Shown: in pieces, positions 8,180 to 18,190 of the stretch
Layout of the letters: every line of letters begins with the position of its first letter
Numbering within the stretch: the stretch's first letter is position 1
From: Persicobacter psychrovividus
GTDB taxonomy: Bacteria; Bacteroidota; Bacteroidia; Cytophagales; Cyclobacteriaceae
Assembly: GCF_036492425.1 (NCBI RefSeq)
Contig: NZ_AP025296.1
Location: 1 to 64,000 of the forward strand
Direction: 5' to 3'
DNA length: 64,000 nucleotides
The notes under the pieces: generated by a model
Databases searched by the model: none
Told to the model about the DNA's origin: nothing
The model's input: the letters and a program-made list of their open reading frames with translations, nothing else
Position numbers and translations under genes: made by a program

Positions 8180-9649
8180 TTAATAATTAGGGTCCTGAAC
8201 AAGGATTCCCCCCGCTTTATCTATTTCCGCCAAAGGCACAGGATAATATTCTTTCCCTTCCTTAAAACGATCTCCGAGTACTTCTGAAAGCATCCCCCAT
8301 CTCCTGAGGTCCTGAAAACGATGACACTCAAAACAAAGCTCTCTGCGGCGCTCTTCTCTAAGCAGCTTAAATAATACTGCAGCAGAACTGTTAGGATTTG
8401 TCGGATTAAAATTCACTCCAAAAGCCCTTTCACGTACCATATCAATATATTTTACGGCATCGGTAAGGTTTTTATTTTGCTGAATGAGTGCCTCGGCATA
8501 CATCAGTAGCACGTCGGCATATCGCATCAACACGAAATTTTCATCGTTTCCACCACCGGCTTCAGGCTTGGAGGTTACCCCCTTCTGAATAACCGGTTGG
8601 TCTTTATCATAAATCTTTCCTGGATCCCAGATAATTTCTTCCCCTTTCTGACGGATAAAGGCTTGAAGTCTTTTGTCTCCGGGCTGATACTGGTTGATTA
8701 AATCCTCGGTAGGAATCAAATTTAGGTAGCCACCATAGGAGTTACTTTCAAGAAATAACAGACGAAGAGTTCCTTCAGAGGCCGTCGGGCCATCATCAAA
8801 CCATGGCAAAGAGCCCCCGCCAACTTTAGCGTTAAATTGTGCTTCGAAAATATTTTCGTTACCAATTTCGTTATTTTTATTACGGATCGTCCATATATCT
8901 TCAGGTGCTTCCACCAAAGAATAAGTATTCAGGTCGATGACCTGTTTTAGGTACTTTTCAGCATTGGCAAAGTCGGATTCAAACAGGAACATTTTACCCA
9001 ATAAAGACAAAGCAAACCCTTTGGTTACTCGGCCCTTCTCATGATACATTTCACCAGAATTTGTAACCGGTAGAATATCTTCTGCCAACACCTCCTGAAG
9101 ATCTGCGATAATAAAATCCATGACCTCCTCGCGACTCGTCTGCTCCACTACGTGCTCATCCAGGTTATCCTCTGTTCTTAAAGGAAATGAACGCCACATA
9201 TTGGCCATATGGAAATAATAGTAGGCACGAAGTACTTTCGCCTCCGCTTTGGCACGTGCCACATTTTCAGCATTAATAATCCGTTCGGGCGTATTCTTGA
9301 TCACATTGTTCGCCCGACGAATTCCTTTATAAAGGCGTTCCCACATGCCGTAGATTACCTGCGATTCCTGTGCAAAGTTAAACTGTGCATTATTGGAGAA
9401 ATCTGGTGCCGGCTCTGGCGTGTAAACATCATCAGACAATAAATCTCTTTGCAGGAAATAATCCTGAGAGTACATTCTAACATCACCGAGCGTAGAATAC
9501 GAGGTGGTTAGGGTTCTGAATAAATCATTATCCGTTTTGTAATAATCCGCTTCGGTAATCAGAGCAGTATTCGGAACATTCAAAAAATCTGAACAGCCTG
9601 ACAGCAACATTGAAGATGCGATCAAACCAGTATACAGTAGTTTCTTCAT
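8180..9649 (-). CDS. SusD/RagB-family glycan-binding outer-membrane lipoprotein (first copy)
   Basis: A surface lipoprotein that forms the lid of the SusC transporter and binds oligosaccharides. The ATG at 9649 is preferred to the in-frame TTG at 9658, and lies 9 bases after the SusC stop. The signal peptide ends S-G-C19. The N-terminal part shows the TPR-like helices of the family (for example A-K-V-L-R-A-Y-Y-Y-F-H) and the C-terminal part has the R-R-E-L-C-F-E, H-R-F-Q-D-L-R-R-W-G signature. Length is 489 residues, normal for SusD. Its tight pairing with SusC and the downstream GH3 and GH43-like enzymes indicates glycan uptake. Confidence 0.95.
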   Translation of the reverse strand: MKKLLYTGLIASSMLLSGCSDFLNVPNTALITEADYYKTDNDLFRTLTTSYSTLGDVRMYSQDYFLQRDLLSDDVYTPEPAPDFSNNAQFNFAQESQVIYGMWERLYKGIRRANNVIKNTPERIINAENVARAKAEAKVLRAYYYFHMANMWRSFPLRTEDNLDEHVVEQTSREEVMDFIIADLQEVLAEDILPVTNSGEMYHEKGRVTKGFALSLLGKMFLFESDFANAEKYLKQVIDLNTYSLVEAPEDIWTIRNKNNEIGNENIFEAQFNAKVGGGSLPWFDDGPTASEGTLRLLFLESNSYGGYLNLIPTEDLINQYQPGDKRLQAFIRQKGEEIIWDPGKIYDKDQPVIQKGVTSKPEAGGGNDENFVLMRYADVLLMYAEALIQQNKNLTDAVKYIDMVRERAFGVNFNPTNPNSSAAVLFKLLREERRRELCFECHRFQDLRRWGMLSEVLGDRFKEGKEYYPVPLAEIDKAGGILVQDPNY

Positions 9650-9658
9650 AACTCTCAA

Positions 9659-12600
9659 TTAAAAATTCATTTGTAATCCCAAAAGATAAGTTCTTGGCGT
9701 CGGGCGGGAACTGTTATTAAATTCCACACTCGGTACACCTGCACCGGCACCCAGGCCAATATTCCCACCATTATCCCATACATCTGGGTTGTAGCCTTTA
9801 TAGTTGGTCAGGATATAGGCATTATTAATCCCCGCATATACGCGCATCTTGGAAATTCTGCTGCTGTTAACCACTTTGGTCAGGTCGTAACCGATCTGAA
9901 TATTTTGGAAGTTCAGGTAGGCCCCTGACTGCAAGTGGCGATCTGAGAAGAAATTCGACTGCGCAATGGTATTGATTCTTGGGTAATCGGCATTTGGATT
10001 TTCCTCGGTCCAGGTGTTGCCATCCAGTTCCGCAAGGCGGTTTTCTTTGTCGGTAGTCAAAGAGAGTGCATACCTGTTTTGGTTGAATACCTGGAAGCCT
10101 GCTTTACCTTCGAGCATCATGGAAAAATCGAACCCTTTGTACTGCGCATCGAAGTTAAATCCGAAGTAGTATTTAGGAATAGAGTTCCCCAGGTTGATCC
10201 GGTCATCGCCGTCGATTTTACCCGAACCGTCGGTATCCACAAAGCGGATGTCACCAGGTTGTGCATTGGGCTGCAAGGGTGTTCCATCAGCATTTACGTG
10301 GTTGTCTACATCTGACTGATTGCGGAAAATCCCGGCAGTTTGGTAGCCATAAAAATACCACATACTTTCATTGGCATCGATACGCTGTGTGAAGGTATCA
10401 TCTCCGGCGGTAATGGGTACATCCTGCCCACCGATTTTGTTCAGCGCCGTAACTTTGTTGGTCACATAAGTGAAGTTACCACCAATGGCGTAAGTGAAAT
10501 CTCCTTCGAAGTTATCGTAATTGATACCAATCTCCACCCCGTCATTCACAATCGTTCCGATATTTCGGAAACCACCACCAATCTGGGTTCCACCACCAGC
10601 ATCAATATCCGTTCCCGTACCGGCATCAGCCATATGCTTCACATTCAGGATGGTGTTGTCGGATGTTTTTCTGAAACCTTCCACCACAAAGCGGAGCTTG
10701 TCATCAAAAAATCCGAGATCAATCCCGAGGTTAATTTGTTTAGAGGTTTCCCACTGAAGATTAGGATCAGGCTTTGATGCCACCACTGAACCATTGTTTG
10801 AGCTTCCGCCTGGGAATGGATAAAATACCCAAGGATACATCTGAGCTACATATCGTTCGGTGATAGACAAATCACGGCCAACTTCACCATATCCGGCACG
10901 GAGCTTTAAGTTGGACAGGTTTTCGAATTGCGCCATGAAATCTTCCTCTGCCAGCATCCAACCTACAGAAACAGAAGGGAAATACCCTGTTCGGTTGTTT
11001 TCTGAAAATTGCGAAGAGGCATCTGAACGTACCGAAGCGTTAAAGATATACTTGTCATCATAAGTATAGACCGCACGTGCGAAGCTTGATAACATCCGTT
11101 TGGTGAATTTATCTGACACCAAACTCTGGCGAACACCACCACTGGCAGATTCCAATCCGTCGCGATCACCGAATGACTTTCCACTAAGGTAGCTGAACTC
11201 TTCACTCGCTACTACTCCACCCACAGTGGCATTCAAATCACTTTTTCCTTTGCTATAACTATAATTGAAATAATTATCCCAGAATATCCCACTGAAAACC
11301 GATCTGTTTTCGCCATATTCTGTCATGATAGAAGCATGAAGGGCTGTTCCCTGATCAATTTCACGCTGAATATCAGTACGGTTACTGAAAGAGAAATTAC
11401 CGTTGATATTCGATTTGAAAGTCAGGCCTGGCCTGAACTCATATTGTGCCCATAAGCTCACATTGGTTCCGATTTTGTCATAATTGGAAGAACTTGTTTC
11501 CATGGAATAAATCGGGTTTTTGGTATTTACCTGACCGGAAAGTTCCGCAGTAGGAATACCATATCCGTTAGGTGCTGTAGGGTCAAAAACAGGAATCTGA
11601 GGAGCTGTGTTCATTACATAAGGGCCACCATAGTTTACACCGTTACGTGTCTGTTTGGCATAAGAGAACATCATGGTTTCGCCCATGGAGAAGCGCCCCG
11701 TTTTGTAGTTGGATTTCACGTTCATATTATAACGCTCGTAGCCCGTTTGGTGCTGCATCCCTTCCTGATTGATATAGCCCATAGAAACCCGGTAACTGCC
11801 ATTGTCGCCACCACCAGCGGCAGCAAAATTGTAACGCTGGATCGCTGCAGGCTTAAAAGTTTCCGCCGACCAATCTGTGGTCTGTGTAATATCATCATCA
11901 TACACCCAACGGTTTTGCTTGATGGTGTTCTCCTGCCCTGTTGTAAAAAGCGATTCGGCATAGCCCTTGAACTGCTGGGTGTTCATCATCTCGTACATCC
12001 GCATAGGAGTTTGCATGCCAAATTCTGCGGAAAAATTATATTTGACATCCCCTTTTTGACCGCCTTTTGTTTTAACGATCACCACGCCATTGGCACCACG
12101 GTTACCATAAATGGCCGCCGAAGAAGCATCTTTCAATACCGAAATACTTTCAATATCATTCGGGTCTACCCCCTGAAGGTTCCCTGTAATAATCCCATCG
12201 ATCACATAGATTGGATCCTGATTACCGGTAATGGTACTAACCCCTCGAATACGAACTTTAACGTCACCACCTGGTTCCGTAGAATTACTTACCTGAACCC
12301 CTGTCATACGTCCCTGCATCGCTTGCGACACATTCGAAACCGGCAACTTTTGCAAGGCTTCGGTCTTAACCATCCCTACCGATCCAGTAATATCGCGTTC
12401 TTTTTGTTCGCCATACCCTACCACTACTACTGCCTCCAACTGCTGAACATCAGTTTTTAGGTCTACATTAACGACATTTCGGTTCCCAACTTTTTCTTCA
12501 TGACTTGTAAAACCTACAAAAGAAAAAACTAAGATGTCCTCTGGCGTCGCAGAAAGCTCAAAGCTTCCATCCATGTTTGTAATAGTACCAACACCCGCTG

Positions 12601-12739
12601 ATCCCTTAATGGTTACATTTACCCCAGGCAAAGGGCTTGTGCCACTTTCAGTAACCTGCCCTGAAATTTTGCTTTGGGCAAATGATGCCACAGAACTAAT
12701 TATCAAAAAAAACAATATGCAAAACAGCTTTTTGAGCAT
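9659..12739 (-). CDS. SusC/RagA-family TonB-dependent outer-membrane transporter (first copy)
   Basis: A TonB-powered outer-membrane pore for oligosaccharides, working with the SusD encoded 9 bases downstream. The start at 12739 (M-L-K-K) is preferred to 12766 because it begins a clean signal peptide ending S-F-A-Q. Order of domains: signal, carboxypeptidase-D-regulatory-like beta-sandwich (G-Q-V-T-E-S-G...D-G-S-F-E-L), plug with the R-G-x(3)-I-x-G region and the S-A-A-I-Y-G-N-R-G-A-N-G-V signature, then a 22-strand type barrel ending with an aromatic C-terminus (Q-M-N-F). Length is about 1026 residues, standard for SusC. A hairpin lies 57 nt upstream (12797-12820). Confidence 0.96.
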   Translation of the reverse strand: MLKKLFCILFFLIISSVASFAQSKISGQVTESGTSPLPGVNVTIKGSAGVGTITNMDGSFELSATPEDILVFSFVGFTSHEEKVGNRNVVNVDLKTDVQQLEAVVVVGYGEQKERDITGSVGMVKTEALQKLPVSNVSQAMQGRMTGVQVSNSTEPGGDVKVRIRGVSTITGNQDPIYVIDGIITGNLQGVDPNDIESISVLKDASSAAIYGNRGANGVVIVKTKGGQKGDVKYNFSAEFGMQTPMRMYEMMNTQQFKGYAESLFTTGQENTIKQNRWVYDDDITQTTDWSAETFKPAAIQRYNFAAAGGGDNGSYRVSMGYINQEGMQHQTGYERYNMNVKSNYKTGRFSMGETMMFSYAKQTRNGVNYGGPYVMNTAPQIPVFDPTAPNGYGIPTAELSGQVNTKNPIYSMETSSSNYDKIGTNVSLWAQYEFRPGLTFKSNINGNFSFSNRTDIQREIDQGTALHASIMTEYGENRSVFSGIFWDNYFNYSYSKGKSDLNATVGGVVASEEFSYLSGKSFGDRDGLESASGGVRQSLVSDKFTKRMLSSFARAVYTYDDKYIFNASVRSDASSQFSENNRTGYFPSVSVGWMLAEEDFMAQFENLSNLKLRAGYGEVGRDLSITERYVAQMYPWVFYPFPGGSSNNGSVVASKPDPNLQWETSKQINLGIDLGFFDDKLRFVVEGFRKTSDNTILNVKHMADAGTGTDIDAGGGTQIGGGFRNIGTIVNDGVEIGINYDNFEGDFTYAIGGNFTYVTNKVTALNKIGGQDVPITAGDDTFTQRIDANESMWYFYGYQTAGIFRNQSDVDNHVNADGTPLQPNAQPGDIRFVDTDGSGKIDGDDRINLGNSIPKYYFGFNFDAQYKGFDFSMMLEGKAGFQVFNQNRYALSLTTDKENRLAELDGNTWTEENPNADYPRINTIAQSNFFSDRHLQSGAYLNFQNIQIGYDLTKVVNSSRISKMRVYAGINNAYILTNYKGYNPDVWDNGGNIGLGAGAGVPSVEFNNSSRPTPRTYLLGLQMNF

Positions 12740-12796
12740 ATTGATGCGAAAATAAAGTAAGTTCATATTGATAGTTGCAAAATGAAAAAATAAACA

Positions 12797-12820
12797 GGAA
12801 GCAGCATCTAAGCTGCTTCC
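12797..12820 (-). promoter_or_regulatory. Intercistronic hairpin between surface lipoprotein and SusC genes
   Basis: Perfect 9-bp stem ggaagcagc (12797-12805) with gctgcttcc (12812-12820) and a 6-base loop. On the minus strand it is followed by tgtttattttttcatttt, a broken T run. It could act as a partial terminator or mRNA-stabilising end that makes the lipoprotein transcript more abundant than the SusC part. Confidence 0.65.
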
Positions 12821-12832
12821 AATATAAAAATA

Positions 12833-13915
12833 TTAGTCCTCTCCGTGCGTCAAATCAGTCATCTCGAAACTATTGGTTACCAAGTTAAACTTGATTTTCA
12901 CACCCTGAATTGGTCCGTTGTTCAAGCCATTCATGCTGAATGATGAAAGTTTTGTATCGTCGGTACCATCCCAGTCACCACAATCCACAGGGTTTTCGAT
13001 TTTTGAACCTGAAGTCAAATCAATTTCAAAAGCTTTCAACCAGGCTGTTCCCTGAGCAGGCATATCAGTTACACCTGGAGCAATACCCCACTGCTTGGCA
13101 ATTCCTTTTTTGGTATCTTCGTCTACCATTGAATCTCCCCACTGTCCGGCTTTGTTCCAAACCAAAGTAAAACGGATGTTATTGTGATACTCACCATCCA
13201 CTTTCTGATTGTAAACATTGGCTTCGTAAACATTAGGATTGTCTTCTGAACGGAACAATGGAATTGGCGTAGATCCCCACCACTGCTGACCAGAATCGTC
13301 TCCGTTAACAGCACCAATCGCAAACAACATTGGGTGCTCTTTGGCATCGTCAGAATCCCATGCTTCACCATTCTCAATCATTGTGTAACGGGTCATGTCA
13401 TGATCAGAACACACATTGGCATCATCGAATTCCAGTGTATAGGTATTCTTCACCAAGTCAACAGTTACATTGGCCATATCTTTACCGTCTGCATTGGTAA
13501 CAATCAGGTTGTCATTACCACCACAATCTTCTGTAGCAATAAAAAGGTCTCCTTCAGCACCTGTTGCTGCGCCACCTTTTTCACCACCCCAGGAAGCATT
13601 ATCCATCGCTTCAGTATCGTAAACCATGAATTCCGCATTTTCACCACCTACGCGAATTCGGCCTACAAACTCACCGATACCTTGCCCTTCTTCAAGAGGA
13701 ATCAATCCTTGATTCTCTACCTCAATAAAAGCGACCATCGGTTCTTCTACTTCACATTTTTCCTCGCAAGACTCATGTTCTGGATTAGACTCGCAAAAAC
13801 AAGGAGTGCCTTCTACACAAGGATCTGGCTCCTTGGTTTCCGTATCGGAACAAGAGTACATAAAAAGTGAACCCATCGCCAGGGCCGTAAGCAAATTCTG
13901 TCTGATATTCATCAT
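12833..13915 (-). CDS. Surface lipoprotein of unknown family, likely glycan-binding (SusE/F position)
   Basis: A 360-residue acidic lipoprotein with signal ending Y-S-C22. Residues 33-54 hold five further Cys in a short linker rich in Cys, Glu and Pro, which may form a disulfide knot near the membrane. After it come two beta-rich stretches (about 57-165 and 170-355) with many Trp, Asp and Asn, as in carbohydrate-binding domains. It is the first gene of the unit, 93 bases before SusC. Usually SusE/F-like binding proteins come after SusD, so the position is uncommon. No family signature was recognised; a surface glycan-binding protein is inferred from context only. Confidence 0.7.
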   Translation of the reverse strand: MMNIRQNLLTALAMGSLFMYSCSDTETKEPDPCVEGTPCFCESNPEHESCEEKCEVEEPMVAFIEVENQGLIPLEEGQGIGEFVGRIRVGGENAEFMVYDTEAMDNASWGGEKGGAATGAEGDLFIATEDCGGNDNLIVTNADGKDMANVTVDLVKNTYTLEFDDANVCSDHDMTRYTMIENGEAWDSDDAKEHPMLFAIGAVNGDDSGQQWWGSTPIPLFRSEDNPNVYEANVYNQKVDGEYHNNIRFTLVWNKAGQWGDSMVDEDTKKGIAKQWGIAPGVTDMPAQGTAWLKAFEIDLTSGSKIENPVDCGDWDGTDDTKLSSFSMNGLNNGPIQGVKIKFNLVTNSFEMTDLTHGED

Positions 13916-14924
13916 AATAAAAAATTAGTTTGTTATAGTATAAATGAAGCAGTAGCTCCAAAACGGTAGTTCAAATATGAATAAAAAGGTGGGCGATCGT
14001 GGTGAAATATCTTTTATTAAGGAGTAAAAAAGTCCTTTTTTGGGGATGTCATCAATACGGTATTAAGACCCATAATCTGCTTCATTTTTTACCCAAATTT
14101 GGTGATCTGAAGCATCCTTAAAAAATACTAACCTCGACACAAATAACTCTGTATTTCAGCTTTTTACACCATAAATCATCCCATAATAAAGTGGTGAACT
14201 GTTGAAGGCAGTGGCATGAACAAAAAAATATGCTTACTTTCCTTCTTGGCCATTTGATCATAGCTGAAATTGAATATCTTTCGTTACTGATGCCCTTCAT
14301 CTCTCCGGCGTCTACCTAAAATTTAGGACTACACGATCCCCTACGTAATGCTGTATGGTGAATCATTTTTTTAAGGGCGTGTATAAAAAATTACCACCCT
14401 ACTGCAAATTTTAAGTTTTAAACATTCATAAATTGATCGGCATTATTTAAGCACTTGATTAAATATGATGGGGGATCAGTGCCTCCTGAGCGATAGATAC
14501 TCGTAAGCCAATCACCAGTCAGCTTCTTCCTGATCTCAGCGAACTTTTTGTTAAAGGATGCAATTACACCAGCTAAATGTGACCAAATACTTATCAATAT
14601 ATTTTAAAAAATATCCTCCTTACCGGTTCCCTCCAAGAATTCACAAAGGGTAATAGCTGCCTCATCGTAAACGGGAGATCATTATTTAGCACAATTACTC
14701 TTTGCTCTGCCTGAGCTATTCACTTCATACAATCCTTTATCAGCATTTCCGAAGGTCGAATTTTCTTAAAAATTTTTAGGCAAGCGCTGAGTTTCATAAA
14801 ATCCAGTCCATTATTTCCGCTGCAAAATAGGTTCATCAAAAAAATACTTTCCTATAACGGGAAAGCAACCACATGTTAATTCTCTTAAAAACAGTGTGTT
14901 ACTTAGTATTTAATTACCCATAAA
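13916..14924. other. Intergenic, about 1 kb
   Basis: AT-rich stretch upstream of the lipoprotein-SusC-SusD unit that should hold its promoter and regulator site. No TAnnTTTG/TTTG pair was found. One copy of a dispersed motif lies at 14399-14424. A 60-codon frame at 14118-14300 looks like chance. No RNA gene was recognised. Confidence 0.5.
14399..14424 (+). repeat. Dispersed intergenic motif, copy 2
   Basis: Begins ctactgcaaattttaagttt and is identical over 26 bases to 28166-28191. The 20 bases to its left are also similar in both places (gtgt-t-aaaaa...cc). A shorter version lies at 4681-4693. Confidence 0.7.
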
Positions 14925-14950
14925 AAAGCACCCAAATGTATGGGTGCTTT
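14925..14950 (-). terminator. Rho-independent terminator
   Basis: Perfect 10-bp stem aaagcaccca (14925-14934) with tgggtgcttt (14941-14950). On the minus strand a T run follows. It lies 26 bases after the stop of the FN3-repeat gene. Confidence 0.9.
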
Positions 14951-14975
14951 ATATGTTTTTTAAAGTTAATACTGA

Positions 14976-17900
14976 TTATTTAAACACAATCACTTCCGTC
15001 TTTATGATATCGTTAATTTTTACACGGAATATATATAAACCTGAAGGCAAATTCAATATCATAGTGGGTTTATTACAACTTCCACTGCGTATTTGCTGCC
15101 CTGACATATTCAAAATAGCATATTCTGCTGTTCCTGCTTCCTGAAAGGCGATGGTCATCTGACCAACAGCAGGATTGGGATACACTTTAAATTTGGCCTC
15201 TCTTGGAGTGCTTGAAAGGGGTTTATCTGTGGTGAAAGATACTGTTTCGCTCATGGCTGACTTGTTGCCTGCCAAATCCACCGCTACCACGGCAAATGAA
15301 TAGGTTGTTTCCGCCGTCAAATCCATCAACTCATAAACTGTTTCACTGGTTGAAGCCAGCATTTCCTCATTCAGATAAATAATATACTCCTTAATCCCTA
15401 CATTATCTTCTGCAGCATTCCAGCTTAAATTAGCACTGTTTATCGTAACTTCTGAGGCCACCACATTTTCCGGAACGGTTGGGGCGGTATTATCAGTCGT
15501 CATAACGGTTACTTCTTCAGAATAAGCGGAGGCATTGCCACTGGCGTCGAAGGCTGAAACGGATACCTCATAATTAGTGTACGGCTCAAGGTTGGTCACT
15601 GTAAGGGTGGTCGTCGCCACTTCCAACGGTTCGGCATCACCTACTTTTACTTTGTAGCCTACAACCCCCACGTTATCTGTCGAGGCAGTCCAGTTCAACA
15701 CAAATCCGGTCTCTGATATATCTGAAGCAATGAGATTCTGCGGAACGGTTGGGGCAGTTGAATCAATCGTTTGGAAGGTGAGTTGATCGCTATGCGTAGA
15801 CATATTTCCTGCGCGGTCAACGGCATATACATAAGCCGTGTTTTCCGATAACGGAATCAAGTCCATAATAGCCAAATTGTTGGTCATGCCATCCACTTCT
15901 ACCGCGGGGCCACCATTAACCACAACCATATATTTTGCGATTTGATCGTTGTCGGTTGAAGCCGTCCATGAAAGATCAGCGGTGGTTTCGGTTACATTTT
16001 CCACCATCAAATCTGTCGGCACGGTTGGATTTGTCTCATCAGTAGTCATAACATCAATCGCCGCAGAATAGTCAGATACATTTCCTGAATGATCCACTGC
16101 CGCAACCTTTACAGTATAAGTAGTGTATGCTGCCAAGCCTAAAACTGTATAACTATTGGTATGAACCAACGCAATGGTATCTTGATCACCGACCATTACT
16201 TTATAACCATCTACCTGTCCGCTATTATCCGTTGAACGATCCCAGCCTATGCTTAAGCTGTGTTCGTATCTTCCCAGTGCTTTCAGGTCCTCAGGAACCG
16301 AAGGAGCGGTCACATCAATGGTTGTTATCCGTTCAATATTGGTAAAAGAAGAAGCATTGCCTGCGGCATCATAAGCCGATATGCTGATACGGTAAACCGT
16401 ATTTGCTCTTAAATCTGTTAATTCAAAACTGTTGTCGGCAGCATCAAATTCCTCACTGTCAACCTTCACTTTATAGCCTGCAACTGTGCCACTGTTGTCC
16501 ATGAATGCCGGCCACTCCATTTTGATGCTTGTTTCTGTAATTTCGATCGCTTCAATTGCAAAATCCTCCGGAGGAGTTGGTGCGGTTTCATCGATAGTCA
16601 TTACTTCCAAAGCGGTTGAATATTCAGACTCATTACCACTCGCGTCATAAGCTGAAACTTGAACAGCATATTTTGTATAAGCTGTAAGGTCAGTGACGGT
16701 GTAAGTTGCTTCGTTTACATCTATTGCCGCTGCATCTCCAATTTTTACTTTATATCCCTCAACCATTCCACTGTTATCAGTCGATGCCGTCCAATTCAGG
16801 GTAAAGCCTGTTTCAGTTATTGCTGACGCTACCACATCGGCAGGAATACTCGGGTCGGTACCGTCAAGGGTTTTAAATGAAGTTGTTCCTTCTGCGGATT
16901 TATTGCCATTTACATCTACCGCTACAACAGCGACATTATATTCCGTATGATCTTCAAGGTTACTCAGGCTCAGCTGAGCATCTGAACCATGATAGTCTAT
17001 GGCTCCCCGATCATTAAGATAGATTAAATAATAGTCTACCCCGACATTATCCTCTGAGGCGGTCCAAGTCAATAATGCACTTTCAGCAGTGATATTACTG
17101 ACCTCCAAATCTGAAGGGGTGGTTGGTACCTCCTTATCAAGAATGATTTGAGTATCGGAATGCTTCGACGTATTTCCTGAGCCATCCGTGGTGTAAATAT
17201 AGGCCTCATGACTCACCTCAAGGTCTGCAAAAGTGTATTCATATGAGGTTACACCTGTTACTGTTTCTACTTCATTGCCATTGATAACAATATGGTAGGT
17301 AATGTCCTCGTCCTGATCAAAAACATCAATGATTTCTGCTTTGTCCCATGAAAGTGTTGTTTTTCCCTCCGCCTCAGTTGTTGCGCTAATATTGGTGGGA
17401 GCGTTTGTGGGAATAAGGTCAGCGGTTTCCTGTTTCCATCCGCTCCATTCGTTGGTGATGGCAAACATGGCAAATTCAAGCTCAGGTCGATATTCCCCAA
17501 TGGCAATGGTCAGGGTGTGAGTTTCACCTGCTTCAAAGGATTTGATAATTCCGCCTTTCGACCATTGAAACTTACTTCCTTTTCCATCTTGCTTAAAATA
17601 CAGGGAGGGAATTTCGGAGCTCCCATCCCAGTCCCAGGTAGCCCTGATTTCGCCTTGGCTGTTGAGTGATCGATAAAGCATTCCCAAGCCATAACTTCCG
17701 GCTTGGTTAAATTTAACTTTGTATTCCAAATAGGGCATAGAGACATTGTCGCCGTTGGTCTCTAAGCCCGAAGTACTTAAGATTTCTACTCCTTCGGCGG
17801 AGGTAGAAAATTGCCATTCTCCCTCTACCTCTTCCCCCTCATCAAGAATAATTCCTTTTTCATTGCTAAAGAAATCATTCACACTAAAAAAAGCTTTATG

Positions 17901-18020
17901 GTCTGAAGCTCCATCAATTTGATGGGTTTCATTCACGATGTTCTGAGCGAACAAATTTTGACTGATCAATAAAAAAAGCAAAAAGCTCATCAGTCTTTTC
18001 AAAGTAAAAATATTCATCAT
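14976..18020 (-). CDS. Secreted protein with eight FN3 repeats and T9SS sorting domain
   Basis: A 1014-residue protein without a recognised catalytic domain. Domains: signal peptide (ends L-F-A-Q), a beta-sandwich resembling a carbohydrate-binding module at about 25-205, eight fibronectin type III repeats at about 207-925 (each with the pattern L-x-W-x-A-S-x-D-N and Y-x-V-x-V-x-A-x-D-x-x-G-N), and a C-terminal T9SS sorting domain at about 938-1014 (V-Y-P-N-P, then L-P-S-G-L-Y). It is expected on the cell surface or released, perhaps as a glycan-binding tether or spacer. It sits alone between two terminators, so it may have its own promoter. The repeat units are similar but not identical, and no frameshift was seen. 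Confidence 0.88.
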   Translation of the reverse strand: MMNIFTLKRLMSFLLFLLISQNLFAQNIVNETHQIDGASDHKAFFSVNDFFSNEKGIILDEGEEVEGEWQFSTSAEGVEILSTSGLETNGDNVSMPYLEYKVKFNQAGSYGLGMLYRSLNSQGEIRATWDWDGSSEIPSLYFKQDGKGSKFQWSKGGIIKSFEAGETHTLTIAIGEYRPELEFAMFAITNEWSGWKQETADLIPTNAPTNISATTEAEGKTTLSWDKAEIIDVFDQDEDITYHIVINGNEVETVTGVTSYEYTFADLEVSHEAYIYTTDGSGNTSKHSDTQIILDKEVPTTPSDLEVSNITAESALLTWTASEDNVGVDYYLIYLNDRGAIDYHGSDAQLSLSNLEDHTEYNVAVVAVDVNGNKSAEGTTSFKTLDGTDPSIPADVVASAITETGFTLNWTASTDNSGMVEGYKVKIGDAAAIDVNEATYTVTDLTAYTKYAVQVSAYDASGNESEYSTALEVMTIDETAPTPPEDFAIEAIEITETSIKMEWPAFMDNSGTVAGYKVKVDSEEFDAADNSFELTDLRANTVYRISISAYDAAGNASSFTNIERITTIDVTAPSVPEDLKALGRYEHSLSIGWDRSTDNSGQVDGYKVMVGDQDTIALVHTNSYTVLGLAAYTTYTVKVAAVDHSGNVSDYSAAIDVMTTDETNPTVPTDLMVENVTETTADLSWTASTDNDQIAKYMVVVNGGPAVEVDGMTNNLAIMDLIPLSENTAYVYAVDRAGNMSTHSDQLTFQTIDSTAPTVPQNLIASDISETGFVLNWTASTDNVGVVGYKVKVGDAEPLEVATTTLTVTNLEPYTNYEVSVSAFDASGNASAYSEEVTVMTTDNTAPTVPENVVASEVTINSANLSWNAAEDNVGIKEYIIYLNEEMLASTSETVYELMDLTAETTYSFAVVAVDLAGNKSAMSETVSFTTDKPLSSTPREAKFKVYPNPAVGQMTIAFQEAGTAEYAILNMSGQQIRSGSCNKPTMILNLPSGLYIFRVKINDIIKTEVIVFK

Positions 18021-18127
18021 TAAAAAATTAGGTTACCCTCGAAATTGGTTCATTTTTACTTATTTTGAGATGAAAATTAATTATTATAAGCGTAAAAATC
18101 TCTAAAAATTGGCCGCTTTAGCCTTAA

Positions 18128-18159
18128 AAAAAGGCTCAGAATCGCTTCTGAGCCTTTTT
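18128..18159 (-). terminator. Rho-independent terminator
   Basis: Thirteen-base arms aaaaaggctcaga (18128-18140) and tctgagccttttt (18147-18159). It lies 31 bases past the stop of the multidomain GH9 gene and ends the GH9-FISUMP-GH28-GH9 unit. Confidence 0.92.
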
Positions 18160-18190
18160 ATCAACAAAAAATTTTGCAGGTAGGGTTTAT

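Noticed and set aside
12833-13915. Considered naming the lipoprotein SusE or SusF
   Set aside because: No SusE/F sequence signature was recognised; only the genomic context supports glycan binding.
14118-14300. 60-codon minus-strand frame in the 1 kb gap
   Set aside because: Biased composition, no ribosome site, no neighbour link and no recognisable features.
14976-18020. FN3 repeats considered as a CRISPR-like or DNA direct-repeat array
   Set aside because: The similarity is at protein level between domains of about 90 residues; the DNA repeats are diverged and coding.
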